In this document: piece after piece, positions 8,638 through 17,213 of the stretch
Position numbering within the stretch: position 1 is the stretch's first letter
How the letters are laid out: each line of letters begins with the position of its first letter
Assembly: GCF_030269665.1 (NCBI RefSeq)
Contig: NZ_BSTS01000017.1
Span: 62,001 to 126,000 of the forward strand
Source of the DNA: Actinomycetospora sp. NBRC 106375
GTDB lineage: Bacteria > Actinomycetota > Actinomycetes > Mycobacteriales > Pseudonocardiaceae
DNA length: 64,000 bases
Reading direction: 5' to 3'
Program-made: the position numbers and the translations under genes
Notes under the pieces: generated by a model
Told to the model about the DNA's origin: nothing
Databases searched by the model: none
Seen by the model: the letters and a program-made list of their open reading frames with translations, nothing else

Positions 8638-9261
8638 GTGCCGATCCGTCCGCTGACCCCCGAGGCCCTCGCCGACGAGCTCGTCGCGGCGATCGACCGT
8701 GCCGCGACGGGCCGCGTCCGGGTGCTCGTCGACGGCGCGCCGCCGGCACGTCCCGACGTGCTCGCCGACGCGCTGGTCGATCCGCTGCGGCTGCGCTCGC
8801 GGCCCGTCGTGCGGGTCTCGGCGTGGGACTACCTGCGCCCGGCGTCGGTGCGCCTCGAGCGGGGGCGCACCGACCCGGACGCGTTCTACGACGACTGGCT
8901 CGACGCCGGCGCGCTCGTGCGGGAGGTCCTCGCACCGGTCGAACCCGGCGGCAGCGGGCAGGTGCTGCCCCGCTTCTGGGACGTCGACGTCGATCGCGCC
9001 GTGCGCGCCGAGCGGATCGCGCTGCCGGAGTCCGGTGTCGTCGTGGTCGACGGCCCGCTGCTCCTCGGGCGGGGCCTGCCGGCCGACCTGACCGTGCACC
9101 TCGCGCTCTCGGCCACCGTGCTGCAGCGCCGCACCCCGGCCGACGAGGCCTGGACCCTGCCCGCCTACGCCCGCTACGAGGACGAGGTCGACCCCGTCGC
9201 CGTCGCCGACCTCGTCGTCCGCGCCGACCACCCCGACCGCCCGGCCCTCCAGACCGCCTGA
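8638..9261 (+). CDS. Uridine-kinase-like protein without a P-loop
   Basis: 207 aa. Overall it reads like an actinobacterial uridine/nucleoside kinase-like protein: a strand then loop at VRVLVDGAPPARP, the segment VVRVSAWDYLRPASVRLE, then FYDDWLDAGALVREVL, VVVVDGPLLLGRG and VHLALSATVLQRR. The expected Walker A G-x-x-x-x-G-K-S/T is replaced by DGAPPARP, which lacks both the second glycine and the lysine. ATP binding in the classical way is therefore unlikely. GTG at 8638 lies 16 bases after the transporter stop, so the two may be cotranscribed. Function unknown. Confidence 0.7.
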   Translation: MPIRPLTPEALADELVAAIDRAATGRVRVLVDGAPPARPDVLADALVDPLRLRSRPVVRVSAWDYLRPASVRLERGRTDPDAFYDDWLDAGALVREVLAPVEPGGSGQVLPRFWDVDVDRAVRAERIALPESGVVVVDGPLLLGRGLPADLTVHLALSATVLQRRTPADEAWTLPAYARYEDEVDPVAVADLVVRADHPDRPALQTA

Positions 9262-9497
9262 GGCCGAGGTCCGGGGTGGGCGTGAGCGTGGCGTCCACGC
9301 TGACGACCACCGTCAGGAAACCCCCCGGATCACCGGGTCCTCGGTGGACCGGGGCGTGCACCGGCGCCGGGGGTGTGCGACGCCCGGGGTGTACGAGCAA
9401 TGCGGCTTTCCTGGCACGTGACGCCAGGATCGCCACACGCTCGCCGGCGCGACACGCCGAGACGGGGTCGACGGGGAGCGAGCATCGCCGCACGACG

Positions 9498-9558
9498 CGC
9501 GAGAAGCACGTTCGGCAGGTCGCGAACCCTCTCGATCATGTGCACCATGCTTCTCGCG
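9498..9558. repeat. Hairpin element, family C, copy 1
   Basis: Arms CGCGAGAAGCA (9498-9508) and TGCTTCTCGCG (9548-9558) pair perfectly over 11 bp around a 39-base loop. The loop contains TTCGGCAGGTCGCGAA and CTCTCGATCATG, which are also present in the copies at 9602-9662 and 57086-57144. Confidence 0.8.
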
Positions 9559-9601
9559 GCCGGCTGTCCGGGGCCGGCGAGCCGCGGGCCTCGCCGGACG
9601 A

Positions 9602-9662
9602 CGCGAGTGGCACGTTCGGCAGGTCGCGAAACCTCTCGATCATGTTCCACGTGCTTCTCGCG
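9602..9662. repeat. Hairpin element, family C, copy 2
   Basis: Arms CGCGAG-TG-GCACG (9602-9614) and CGTGC-TT-CTCGCG (9650-9662) pair with one 2x2 internal mismatch. The loop repeats TTCGGCAGGTCGCGAA and CTCTCGATCATG of copy 1, in the same orientation 104 bases downstream. Confidence 0.8.
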
Positions 9663-9786
9663 ACCGGCGCACTGGCCCGCAGGCCCCCACGAAAGATCAC
9701 GGGCGCGTCATCGACGCCGATCCGCGCACGGCCGTGCACCACGCGCTCCTGATCACCGGGGACGGCGCCGCCGAGCACCCACCCAC

Positions 9787-11397
9787 TCAGGCGCTCGCCC
9801 GCCGCCGCTCCCGGAGCGCGAACCCCGGATACCCCGCGTCCGCTTCGGCGTCGCACATCTCCCGGTACCGCGCGAAGCCACCGGCGTAGGGCAGGAAGAC
9901 GCGCGGCTTGCCCGGCACGTTCGCGCCCAGGTACCAGGAGCTCGCCGCCTGCGGGAGCAGCGTCGCGTCCGCCGCCTCGCGCACGTGCTCGGCCCACCGC
10001 TCCTGGGCCTGCGGCGTCGGCTCGGCGTCGAGGTCTCGCGCCCGCAGGTGCGCGACGAGGTCGGCGATCCAGTCGACGTGCTGCTCGATGGAGGTCGGCA
10101 TGTTCGTCAGCACCGACGGGCTGCCCGGTCCCGTGATCGTGAACAGGTTCGGGAACCCGGCAACACCGAGCCCGAGGTACGTCGCGGCGCCCTCGGCCCA
10201 CGCGTCGGTGAGCGCGACCCCGTCGCGCCCGCGGATCCCGAGCCGCAGCAACGGCCCGGACAGCGCGTCGAAGCCGGTGGCGAAGACCAGCACGTCGAGC
10301 CCGTGCTCCGCACCGGACGCGAGGCGCACCCCGTCCGGCGTGATCTCCGCGACGGGGTCGGCCCGCACGTCGACCAGCGTCACGTTCGACCGGTTGTAGG
10401 TCTCGAAGTACTCGGTGTCGATCGGCGGGCGCTTGGTCGCGAAGGGGTGGTCGCGCGGGAGCAGCGTCTCGGCGACCTCGGGATCGCGCACCGTCGATCG
10501 GATCTTCGAACGGATGAACTCGGAGGCCTGGTCGTTGACGGCGGGGTCGGTGAGCACCTCGCGCACCGCGGCACGGAAGCGCAGCCCGCCGCGCTCCCAG
10601 GCCCGCTCGAACAGGTCGCGGCGTTCGCCGGCGGGCAGGGCCAGCGTGTCGACGTCGCTGACGACGAACGGGTGCCCGTTCGTCGAGGCCTGCTGGACCG
10701 CGCGGATCGCCGGGTAGTCGGCCTTGTACCCCGCCGCCTCGGAGGCCGACAGCGGCGCGTTGCGCGCGGGGATCGAGAAGTTCGCCGTCCGCTGGAACAC
10801 CGTCAGGTGCCCGGCCGACGCCGCGAGCACGGGGATCGCCTGGATACCGGTCGACCCGGTGCCGAGGACGCCGACCCGCTGCCCCGTGACGTCGACACCC
10901 TCGTGCGGCCACTGCCCGGTGTGGTGCCAGGTCCCGGCGAATGACTCCAGCCCCGGGATGTCCGGGACGTTCGCCGACGACAGGCAGCCGACCGCGGTGA
11001 CCAGCCACCGGCACGTCCACCGCGTGCCGTCCGCGGTGTCGACCACCCACCGGTCGCCGTCCCACTCCGCCGCGACGACGCGGGTCGAGAACGAGAAGGA
11101 CCGCCGCAGGTCGAACCGGTCGGCCACGTGCTCGAGATAGGAGAGGATCTCCGCCTGCCCCGGGTAGCGCTCGGACCACTCCCACTCCTGCTCCAGCTCC
11201 CGGGAGAAGGAGTAGCAGTAGTAGTAGCTCTCGGAGTCGCACCGCGCGCCGGGATACCGGTTCCAGTACCAGGTGCCGCCGACGTCGTCGGCCGCCTCGA
11301 GCCCGTGAACGGAGATCCCGAGCCCGCGCAGCCGGTGGATCGTGTAGAGCCCGGCGAAGCCGGCCCCGATGACGAGGACCTCGGGATCGTTGCCCAT
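9787..11397 (-). CDS. Flavin-containing monooxygenase, Baeyer-Villiger type
   Basis: 536 aa. Baeyer-Villiger monooxygenases insert an oxygen next to a ketone using FAD, NADPH and O2. The FAD motif is VIGAGFAGLYTIHRL near the N-terminus, followed by DDVGGTWYWNRYPGARCD. The class fingerprint F-x-G-x-x-x-H-x-x-x-W-P is intact (FAGTWHHTGQWP), followed by the NADPH motif GVLGTGSTGIQ. A C-terminal ATGFDALSG matches the usual second motif. ATG at 11397 is two bases beyond the stop of the ERCC4-Lsr2 gene, so the two are probably in one transcript with the upstream GlcD-like oxidase. The natural ketone is unknown. It is one of two such enzymes here. Confidence 0.88.
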   Translation of the reverse strand: MGNDPEVLVIGAGFAGLYTIHRLRGLGISVHGLEAADDVGGTWYWNRYPGARCDSESYYYCYSFSRELEQEWEWSERYPGQAEILSYLEHVADRFDLRRSFSFSTRVVAAEWDGDRWVVDTADGTRWTCRWLVTAVGCLSSANVPDIPGLESFAGTWHHTGQWPHEGVDVTGQRVGVLGTGSTGIQAIPVLAASAGHLTVFQRTANFSIPARNAPLSASEAAGYKADYPAIRAVQQASTNGHPFVVSDVDTLALPAGERRDLFERAWERGGLRFRAAVREVLTDPAVNDQASEFIRSKIRSTVRDPEVAETLLPRDHPFATKRPPIDTEYFETYNRSNVTLVDVRADPVAEITPDGVRLASGAEHGLDVLVFATGFDALSGPLLRLGIRGRDGVALTDAWAEGAATYLGLGVAGFPNLFTITGPGSPSVLTNMPTSIEQHVDWIADLVAHLRARDLDAEPTPQAQERWAEHVREAADATLLPQAASSWYLGANVPGKPRVFLPYAGGFARYREMCDAEADAGYPGFALRERRRASA

Positions 11398-11399
11398 GC

Positions 11400-12407
11400 T
11401 CACGAGTCTCGGTCGGCGGCCGCGTCGGGGCAACCGTGTGCCTCCCGGTAGCGCGCCCACACCTCGGGTCGCAGCCGACCCCGGTCCGGCACGTCGATGC
11501 CCTGGTCGCGCGCCCACGCGCGGACCTCGGCGGTGGACGGCTCGGGTGCCGTCCCCGCCGGGAGCTCCGGGTCCGCGCCGGGGAGGCGGGCACCGATGGC
11601 GTGCTCGTCGCGGGCCCACGCCAGCGCGGCGGCGAGATAGCGGTAGGTCCACTCCTCGGCCAGCGGCCGCGTCTCGGCGAAGACGATCGGGACGGTGGGC
11701 CACCGCACCTGCAGCTCCGCCAGGGAGTCGGCGACCTGCGCGGGCCGGACGTGCCGCTGCGCGAACACCTGCGACCACCGGTCCTCGACGACGACGGCCG
11801 CGCGGGGGAGCGCCGCGAGCTCGCCCAGGGCGAAGCGCAGCCGCCCGTTCGCGACGCTGGAGACGAGGTCCGACAGCGACTTGCGCTCGACGGACGCCAC
11901 GAGCGTCCCGTCGAGGACGACCCCGTAGTCGCCGGCCGGGAGGGTGCGCCGGACGACGCGGGTCTGCTGGGAGGAGAACCTGTACGGGTAGCGCTCGTGG
12001 GCGTCGACGACGATCTCGAGGTCGTCCGTGCCCGACGCGCGCGCCGTCGGCGTCCGGACCTGCGGCCGCGCCTGCTTGCGCGTGCGCGGGGACTGCCAGA
12101 ACACCATGTCGCGCCCGCGACCGCGCGTGTAGACGATCTGGGACCGGTTCTCGCGGGTGCGGTCGAGCACGACGTCGATGGCGGCGCCGCGCCGGGCGCA
12201 GGAGCGCAACGGGGTCCGTTCGACCACGTCGGGGTCGGCCGGCCACTCCTCGGGGTCGGCCGGGTGGCAGTACAGCGCCTTGGTGCGCGGCCACGTGTCC
12301 GAGGTGCGGAACACCAGGCCGTCGCCGAGCGGCAGCCAGAGCAGATACCCCAGCGACGACCCCGGATCGGGGTTCCGGGCGATGACCAGCTCCGCCACGG
12401 CGGCCAC
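11400..12407 (-). CDS. ERCC4-domain nuclease fused to an Lsr2-type DNA-binding domain
   Basis: 335 aa from GTG 12407 (GTG 12398 is an alternative). The middle third is an ERCC4 (XPF-type) nuclease fold with IVVDAHER and LVASVERKSLSDLV, matching the D..E..ERK..D active-site pattern. The C-terminus STAEVRAWARDQGIDVPDRGRL is the Lsr2 DNA-binding half, including the RGR that enters the minor groove of AT-rich DNA. The N-terminal third (YLLWLPLGDGLVFR) is of unknown role. Together they suggest a nuclease directed to AT-rich, possibly foreign, DNA; that is inference. It starts one base after the upstream gene's TAG and ends two bases before the monooxygenase ATG. Confidence 0.82.
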   Translation of the reverse strand: MAAVAELVIARNPDPGSSLGYLLWLPLGDGLVFRTSDTWPRTKALYCHPADPEEWPADPDVVERTPLRSCARRGAAIDVVLDRTRENRSQIVYTRGRGRDMVFWQSPRTRKQARPQVRTPTARASGTDDLEIVVDAHERYPYRFSSQQTRVVRRTLPAGDYGVVLDGTLVASVERKSLSDLVSSVANGRLRFALGELAALPRAAVVVEDRWSQVFAQRHVRPAQVADSLAELQVRWPTVPIVFAETRPLAEEWTYRYLAAALAWARDEHAIGARLPGADPELPAGTAPEPSTAEVRAWARDQGIDVPDRGRLRPEVWARYREAHGCPDAAADRDS

Positions 12408-12408
12408 C

Positions 12409-13773
12409 CTAGCGGCGCAGCCCGCAGCCGGGGTTGAGCGTGCCCTCCGGGTCGAGGGCCGCCCGGACCCGCCGGACGACGTCGAGCGCAACGGGGTCGC
12501 CGAGGTCGGCGAGGTGTCCGGCCTTGGCGCGTCCGACGCCGTGCTCGCCGGAGATCGCGCCACCCAGTGCGACGCCGGCGGCGAGGACGTCGTGCAGCGT
12601 CGCGGCCAGGCGCGCGGGGTCGGGCTGGAACACGGCGAGGTGCACGTTGCCGTCGCCCGCGTGGCCGCAGCCCAGCACCCGGGCGCCGTGCGCGTCGCCG
12701 GCGGCGCGGGCGCGGGCCAGGAACGTCGCCATGGCCGAGCGCGGCACGACCAGGTCGACGATCTCGTCGGCGCCCGCGGCCTTGACCGCCCAGAACGCCC
12801 GCTCCCGCGCCTCGACGAGCCGCCGCGCCGACCCGGCGGCCAGGTCGAAGACGTCGGCGGCGCCGGCCACGCCGAGCAGCTCCGCGAGCTCCTCGGCGTC
12901 CTCGTCGACCCGCTCCTGGCGCCGGCCGGCGAGCTCGATCAGGAGGTGGTCGGCGTCGACGAGCCCGTCGGGCAGGCCCAGCGTGAGGTCGGCGGCGTCG
13001 CAGACCGCCCGCATCGTCGGGCCGTCGAGGTACTCGCACACCGAGGGCGCGAGCCCGGACGCCAGCACCTGCCCGACGGCGGCGGTCACCGCCTCGGCCG
13101 AGCGGAACGGGGCCAGCACCGTGCGCCGTGCGGGCAGCTGCGGGTGGAGCCGGACGACGACCTCGGTGACCAGCGCCAGCGTGCCCTCCGAGCCGATCAG
13201 CAGCTGGGTGAGGTCGTAGCCCGACGAGACCTTCACCAGCCGCCCCCCGGTGCGGGCGACCGACCCGTCGGCGAGCACCGCCTCCAGCCCGAGCACGTGC
13301 GCGCGGGTGACGCCGTAGCGCACGGCGCGCATCCCGCCCGCGTTCGTCGCGACCGTGCCGCCGACCGACGCGGAGAGCTCGCCGGGGTGCACGGGGTAGG
13401 TCAGCCCGTGCTCGCCCGCGGCCGCGTCGAGGTCTCCGAGCGTGACGCCGGGCTGGACGACGGCCACGGCGTCGACCGGGTCGAGCTGGATGACGCGGTC
13501 CATCCGCGCGAACGACACGAGCACGGCACCGTCGTCGGGCGTCGCGGCGCCGGACAGGCCCGTGCCGGCCCCGCGCGCGGTCACGCTCGCCCCGGCCGCC
13601 CGCGCGACCCGGACGACGGCCGCGACCTCGTCGCGGCCCGCGGGCCACACCACGTACGCGGGCTTGCCGGCGGGGACGCCGAGCGCCTCGTCGCGGCAGA
13701 GGTCCGCGACCCTCGGGTCGTCGCCCGCCACCACGTGCTCGGCGCCGACCGCGTCGACGAGGTCGTGAAGCAT
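12409..13773 (-). CDS. FAD-linked oxidase, GlcD / D-lactate dehydrogenase type
   Basis: 454 aa, the usual size of GlcD-like flavoproteins that oxidise a 2-hydroxyacid such as glycolate or D-lactate. The FAD-binding PCMH domain shows VTARGAGTGLSGAA, PGELSASVGGTVATNAGG and YDLTQLLIGSEGTLALVTEV. The C-terminal FAD-oxidase domain has GCGHAGDGNVHLAV (metal/substrate histidines), ISGEHGVGRAK and LDPEGTLNPG. ATG at 13773 is preferred; an upstream GTG at 13812 would extend into the palindrome. It is divergent from a DHFR-family gene. It heads a compact three-gene run with the nuclease and the monooxygenase. Confidence 0.88.
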   Translation of the reverse strand: MLHDLVDAVGAEHVVAGDDPRVADLCRDEALGVPAGKPAYVVWPAGRDEVAAVVRVARAAGASVTARGAGTGLSGAATPDDGAVLVSFARMDRVIQLDPVDAVAVVQPGVTLGDLDAAAGEHGLTYPVHPGELSASVGGTVATNAGGMRAVRYGVTRAHVLGLEAVLADGSVARTGGRLVKVSSGYDLTQLLIGSEGTLALVTEVVVRLHPQLPARRTVLAPFRSAEAVTAAVGQVLASGLAPSVCEYLDGPTMRAVCDAADLTLGLPDGLVDADHLLIELAGRRQERVDEDAEELAELLGVAGAADVFDLAAGSARRLVEARERAFWAVKAAGADEIVDLVVPRSAMATFLARARAAGDAHGARVLGCGHAGDGNVHLAVFQPDPARLAATLHDVLAAGVALGGAISGEHGVGRAKAGHLADLGDPVALDVVRRVRAALDPEGTLNPGCGLRR

Positions 13774-13812
13774 TCGGAGAGATGTAGCACGAACCGCTAC
13801 GCTCCGGACCAC

Positions 13813-13825
13813 TTGCAGAATGCAA
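13813..13825. promoter_or_regulatory. Short palindrome TTGCA-GAA-TGCAA in a divergent promoter
   Basis: A 5+5 bp dyad sits between the GlcD-like oxidase and the DHFR-family gene. Its size is like a small repressor site, but no adjacent regulator can be assigned. Confidence 0.3.
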
Positions 13826-13843
13826 TCAGAAAGAGGTGCGGCG

Positions 13844-14401
13844 ATGGGTCGGCTGATCTACTCGATGATGACCACGCTCGACGGCTACACCGCCGACGCC
13901 GAGGGCGAGTTCGGCTGGGGCATCACCGAGGACCTGGAGCTCCACCGGGCCATGGAGGAGTCCGTCCGCGACGTCGGCACCTTCCTCTACGGGCGGCGGA
14001 TGTACGAGACGATGGTCTTCTGGGAGACCGCCCACGAGCTGCCGGACGAGCCGCCGGAGATGGCGGAGTTCGCCCGCACCTGGCAGGCAGCCGACAAGAT
14101 CGTCTACTCCCGGACGCTCGAGGCCGTCTCGAGCGCGCGGACGCGGATCGAGCGGGAGTTCGACGCCGACGCCGTGAAGGTGCTCAAGGAGGCCGGCGAC
14201 GTCACCGTCGACGGCCCGGGGCTCGCGTCGGCGGCGCTCGCGGCCGGCCTGGTCGACGAGATCGCGCCGGTGGTGCTCCCGGTCGTCGTCGGCGGCGGGA
14301 CGCGCTTCGTCCCCGACGGCCTGCGCCTGTCCCTCGACCTCATCGGCGAGCGCCGGTTCGCGAGCGGCGCGGTGCACCTGCGCTACCGGGTGCGCGACTA
14401 G
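13844..14401 (+). CDS. Dihydrofolate reductase family protein (RibD_C type)
   Basis: 185 aa. The N-terminal GRLIYSMMTTLDGYTADAEGEF and the C-terminal VLPVVVGGGTRFVPDG are hallmarks of the RibD C-terminal/YyaP group, a DHFR-like fold that reduces unknown, probably pteridine or flavin-precursor-like, substrates with NADPH. ATG at 13844 has AAGAGGTG 6 bases ahead. Its TAG and the TAG of the convergent TetR gene share the 4 bases CTAG. Confidence 0.82.
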   Translation: MGRLIYSMMTTLDGYTADAEGEFGWGITEDLELHRAMEESVRDVGTFLYGRRMYETMVFWETAHELPDEPPEMAEFARTWQAADKIVYSRTLEAVSSARTRIEREFDADAVKVLKEAGDVTVDGPGLASAALAAGLVDEIAPVVLPVVVGGGTRFVPDGLRLSLDLIGERRFASGAVHLRYRVRD

Positions 14402-15057
14402 CGCGGCGGGTGGGTCGTCGTCACGCCGGTGAGCACGAGGTCGATCCCCGCGAGGAACTGCTCGCGGTCGTCGTGCTCGCGCATCTGGTCGGCGACGGTG
14501 CGGGTGAACGCGTAGTCCTCGGGGTCGAGCTCCTCCCACGTGGTCGACACCGTGCCGAGGAACGCCTCGCGGTCGACGTCGGGGCCGAGGATCCGGGCGT
14601 TCGCGGCGTTCTGCGCGGCGGCGCCGAGGATGTACTGCACGATCACCGACGCCACCGTGAACCACTCCCGCTGCGGCACGCCCAGGGCGCGGACCTGCCG
14701 GCCGACGCTCTCGAAGATGCGCGGCGTGGTCGCCTGCCAGGAGCTGGCGGAGAGCTGCCCGGCGACCCAGGGATGCTCGTCGATCGCGTCGAACAGGCCG
14801 AGGGCGACCGCGCGGACGGCGTCCTGCGGGGACGCCGCCGAGGGCTCGTCGGTCAGCGCGGCGTCCACCACCGCGTCCGTCGCGGCGGCCAGCAGTTCGT
14901 CCTTGTTCGCGACGTGCCAGTAGATCGCGCCGGGGCCGGTCGCGAGCCGCTGCGAGAGGGCCCGGAACGTCAGCCCGCCCTCGCCGGCGGCGTCCAGCAG
15001 CTCCACCGCCGCGTCCACGATGCGTGCGCGGGTCAGCGCCTCCGATCGTCGTGCCAT
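14398..15057 (-). CDS. TetR-family regulator (TetR_C_1 type)
   Basis: 219 aa. The N-terminal helix-turn-helix reads LTFRALSQRLATGPGAIYWHVANKDELL, the pattern of the classical TetR class with W-H-V-x-N-K. The C-terminal region resembles the tetracycline-repressor-type ligand domain. It is divergent from a TetX-like flavoprotein, with two dyads between them, the same layout as tetR and its target. It probably represses that gene and itself, and responds to the drug or metabolite the enzyme modifies (inference). Confidence 0.88.
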   Translation of the reverse strand: MARRSEALTRARIVDAAVELLDAAGEGGLTFRALSQRLATGPGAIYWHVANKDELLAAATDAVVDAALTDEPSAASPQDAVRAVALGLFDAIDEHPWVAGQLSASSWQATTPRIFESVGRQVRALGVPQREWFTVASVIVQYILGAAAQNAANARILGPDVDREAFLGTVSTTWEELDPEDYAFTRTVADQMREHDDREQFLAGIDLVLTGVTTTHPPR

Positions 15058-15065
15058 GCCTCATC

Positions 15066-15117
15066 TTGACATCTCTGGAGCGGCGTTCCAATCTTAGTTC
15101 TGGAACGATATTCCAGA
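15066..15117. promoter_or_regulatory. Divergent promoter with two TetR-type operators
   Basis: TCTGGAA-N5-TTCCAGA at 15099-15117 is a perfect 7+7 dyad. A weaker copy, TCTGGAG-N5-TTCCAAT, lies at 15074-15092; the centres are 25 bp apart. TTGACA at 15066-15071 is a consensus -35 facing the flavoprotein gene, so operator binding would cover the promoter. Confidence 0.7.
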
Positions 15118-15130
15118 GAGGGTAATCACC

Positions 15131-16270
15131 ATGACCACCACCCACGTCACGATCATCGGCGCCGGCCTCGGCGGGCTCGTCCTGGCCCGCGTCCTGCACG
15201 TCCACGGCGTCGGGGTCACGGTCTACGAGGCCGAACCCTCGCCGACGTCCCGCGCCCAGGGCGGGATGCTCGACATCCACGCCGAGAACGGCCAGCCCGC
15301 CCTCGAGGCCGCCGGCCTCACCGAGCCGTTCCGCGCGCTCGTCCTCGAGGGCCGCGAGGCCATGCGCGTCCTGGAGCCGGACGGCACCGTGCTGCTCGAC
15401 GTCGCCGACGAGGGGGAGGGCGGGCGCCCGGAGGTGCAGCGCGCCGAGCTGCGCCGCCTCCTGCTCGACTCCCTGCCGGCGGGTGTCGTCCGCTGGGACC
15501 ACAAGGTCAGCGCGGTGCGCCCGCTCGGCGGAGGCCGTCACGAGATCGTCTTCGCCGACGGCACGAGCGTCACCACGGAGCTGCTCGTCGGCGCCGACGG
15601 GGCGTGGTCGCGGGTCCGGCCGCTGCTCTCCGACGCGACCCCGGAGTACAGCGGGCGCTCCTTCGTCGAGACCTGGCTGCACGACGGCGACACCCGCCAC
15701 CCCGCGGCGGCGGCGGTCGTCGGCGGCGGCTCGCTCATGGCGCTCGCGCCGGGCCAGGGCATCCAGGCCCACCGGGAGACGGGCGGGACCCTGCACACCT
15801 ACGTCGCGCTGTCCCGGCCGCGGGAGTGGTTCGGCGGGATCGACTTCGACGACCCGGCGGCGGCCACGGCGGCCGTCGCGCGGGAGTTCGAGGGCTGGGC
15901 GCCCGAGCTCACGGCGCTGATCACCGACAGCGACACCGATCCCGTGCTGCGCCCGCTGCACACCTTGCCGATCGGGCACCGGTGGGATCGCGTGTCCGGC
16001 GTGACGCTCGTCGGCGACGCCGCCCACCTCGCACCCCCGAACGGCGAGGGCGCGAACATCGCGATGGAGGACGGCGCCGAGCTCGGGCAGGCCCTCGCCG
16101 CGCACCCCGACGACGTCGAGGCCGCGCTCGCCGCGTACGAGGAGGCGATGTTCGTCCGCGGCGAGGCGGCCGCAGCCGACGGCTCGGAGCTCTACGAGCT
16201 GATGTTCGGCGACGACGCCCCGCGCGGTCTGGTCGCGATGTTCACCGCGTCGCAGGAGCAGGGGGTGTGA
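15131..16270 (+). CDS. FAD-dependent monooxygenase, TetX-like
   Basis: 379 aa. The FAD-binding Rossmann motif is IIGAGLGGLVLARVL at the N-terminus. The motif LVGADGAWSRVRPLL and the C-terminal LVGDAAHLAPPNGEGANIAMEDG are those of the PHBH-fold hydroxylases, closest in pattern to TetX, which hydroxylates tetracyclines. The stretch GGMLDIHAENGQPALEAAGL is also TetX-like. Start ATG 15131 has AGAGAGGG upstream. Regulation by the adjacent TetR protein is likely. The true substrate is not known, and I do not claim resistance. Confidence 0.85.
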   Translation: MTTTHVTIIGAGLGGLVLARVLHVHGVGVTVYEAEPSPTSRAQGGMLDIHAENGQPALEAAGLTEPFRALVLEGREAMRVLEPDGTVLLDVADEGEGGRPEVQRAELRRLLLDSLPAGVVRWDHKVSAVRPLGGGRHEIVFADGTSVTTELLVGADGAWSRVRPLLSDATPEYSGRSFVETWLHDGDTRHPAAAAVVGGGSLMALAPGQGIQAHRETGGTLHTYVALSRPREWFGGIDFDDPAAATAAVAREFEGWAPELTALITDSDTDPVLRPLHTLPIGHRWDRVSGVTLVGDAAHLAPPNGEGANIAMEDGAELGQALAAHPDDVEAALAAYEEAMFVRGEAAAADGSELYELMFGDDAPRGLVAMFTASQEQGV

Positions 16271-16363
16271 CGGGCCCGCCGCGCCGTGGTCGGCGGTCGC
16301 CCTCGCCCGCCCGGTGACGGGTACGGGCGAGGTCGGCGGGGCGCGCTCGTTAGCTTGGTGGCC

Positions 16364-17164
16364 ATGGTGGTCCGCGACGCCCCGGTCGTCTCGCACGTCG
16401 AGCACTCTGAGCACGCCCGGCGGCCGCGGCGTGTCCAGGTCGTCGAGACGCTCGACGTGACCCCGCGCATCCGGCGCGTGCGCCTGGCCGGTGACCTGCA
16501 CGACCTGCCCGTCGCCGGCCCGACCGACCACGCGAAGCTCTTCTTCCCGCCGGCCCCGGGCGAGGAGCCGCCCGAGCCACACTTCTCCGCGCGCGGACTG
16601 GTCGCCCCGCCGGCAGGCGCGCCCCGGCCCTACCGCGAGTACACCCTGCGCCGGCTCGACCCCGCCGCCGGGACGGTCGACGTCGACCTCGTGCGCCACG
16701 GCGGCGGGCTCGCCGGGACCTGGGCCGAGGACCCGCGGGGCGCCCTGTGGCTCTACGGCCCGCGGTCGAGCGCCGTCGTCGCGCCGCGGGACTGGTACCT
16801 GCTCGGCGGCGACGAGACCGCGCTGCCGGCACTCGCGCGCTGGATCGACCAGCTGCCGACGGTGCCCGTGCACGTCGTCGTGGAGGTCGCCGACGCCGCC
16901 GAGGAGGCCTACCTCGGCGACCTGCCGGAGCACGTGACGGTCGACCGGCGCCACCGCGACGGGGCCGCGCCGGGCACGACGACCCTGCTCGACGACGCCG
17001 TCGCCGCGTTCGTCGCGCCGGCGGGGGAGGGGTTCGCGTGGATGGGTGCCGAGGCCGGCGCGCTGCGCCCCGTGCGCCGGCGCCTGCGCGCGCTGCTCCC
17101 CACCGCCGCCGTGGACCTCGACGGCTACTGGCGCCGCGGCGTCGCGGGCACGGGTCTGGGCTGA
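16364..17164 (+). CDS. Siderophore-interacting protein (FAD-binding ferric-siderophore reductase)
   Basis: 266 aa. The family (ViuB/SIP) releases iron from siderophores by reduction, with FAD held by an N-terminal barrel. The flavin motif is RPYREYTLRRLD, followed by VDVDLVRHGGGLAGTWAE, which is typical of SIP. The NAD-like half contains WYLLGGDETALPALARW and GFAWMGAEAGALRPVRR. ATG at 16364 is used since the usual N-terminus (VVETLDVTPRIRRVRL) begins about 25 residues later. A GTGAGC hairpin lies just past the stop. Confidence 0.87.
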   Translation: MVVRDAPVVSHVEHSEHARRPRRVQVVETLDVTPRIRRVRLAGDLHDLPVAGPTDHAKLFFPPAPGEEPPEPHFSARGLVAPPAGAPRPYREYTLRRLDPAAGTVDVDLVRHGGGLAGTWAEDPRGALWLYGPRSSAVVAPRDWYLLGGDETALPALARWIDQLPTVPVHVVVEVADAAEEAYLGDLPEHVTVDRRHRDGAAPGTTTLLDDAVAAFVAPAGEGFAWMGAEAGALRPVRRRLRALLPTAAVDLDGYWRRGVAGTGLG

Positions 17165-17173
17165 CCGGAGTAC

Positions 17174-17213
17174 GTGAGCGGAATTCCCGGCCAGGGCCGG
17201 GAATTCCGCTCAC
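17174..17213. repeat. GTGAGC hairpin, family A, copy 1
   Basis: Arms 17174-17192 and 17195-17213 pair perfectly over 19 bp (GTGAGCGGAATTCCCGGCC with its complement) around a 2-base gap. It lies between convergent genes. The minus-strand arm's TGA (17212-17210) is the stop codon of the MarR gene. No T-tract. Confidence 0.85.

Larger units (their letters stand above)
9262..9786. other. Long intergenic region between convergent genes
   Basis: 525 bases without a credible gene. It contains two copies of a hairpin element (9498-9558 and 9602-9662, described separately). The stretches 9262-9497 and 9663-9786 are GC-rich and show nothing else I can support. Confidence 0.6.

Noticed and set aside
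9536..13825. Very long open frame (1,429 codons) on the minus strand
   Set aside because: It crosses three well-supported genes in another frame; long stop-free frames are expected at this GC content, and the translation is Arg/Ala/Gly-rich without motifs.
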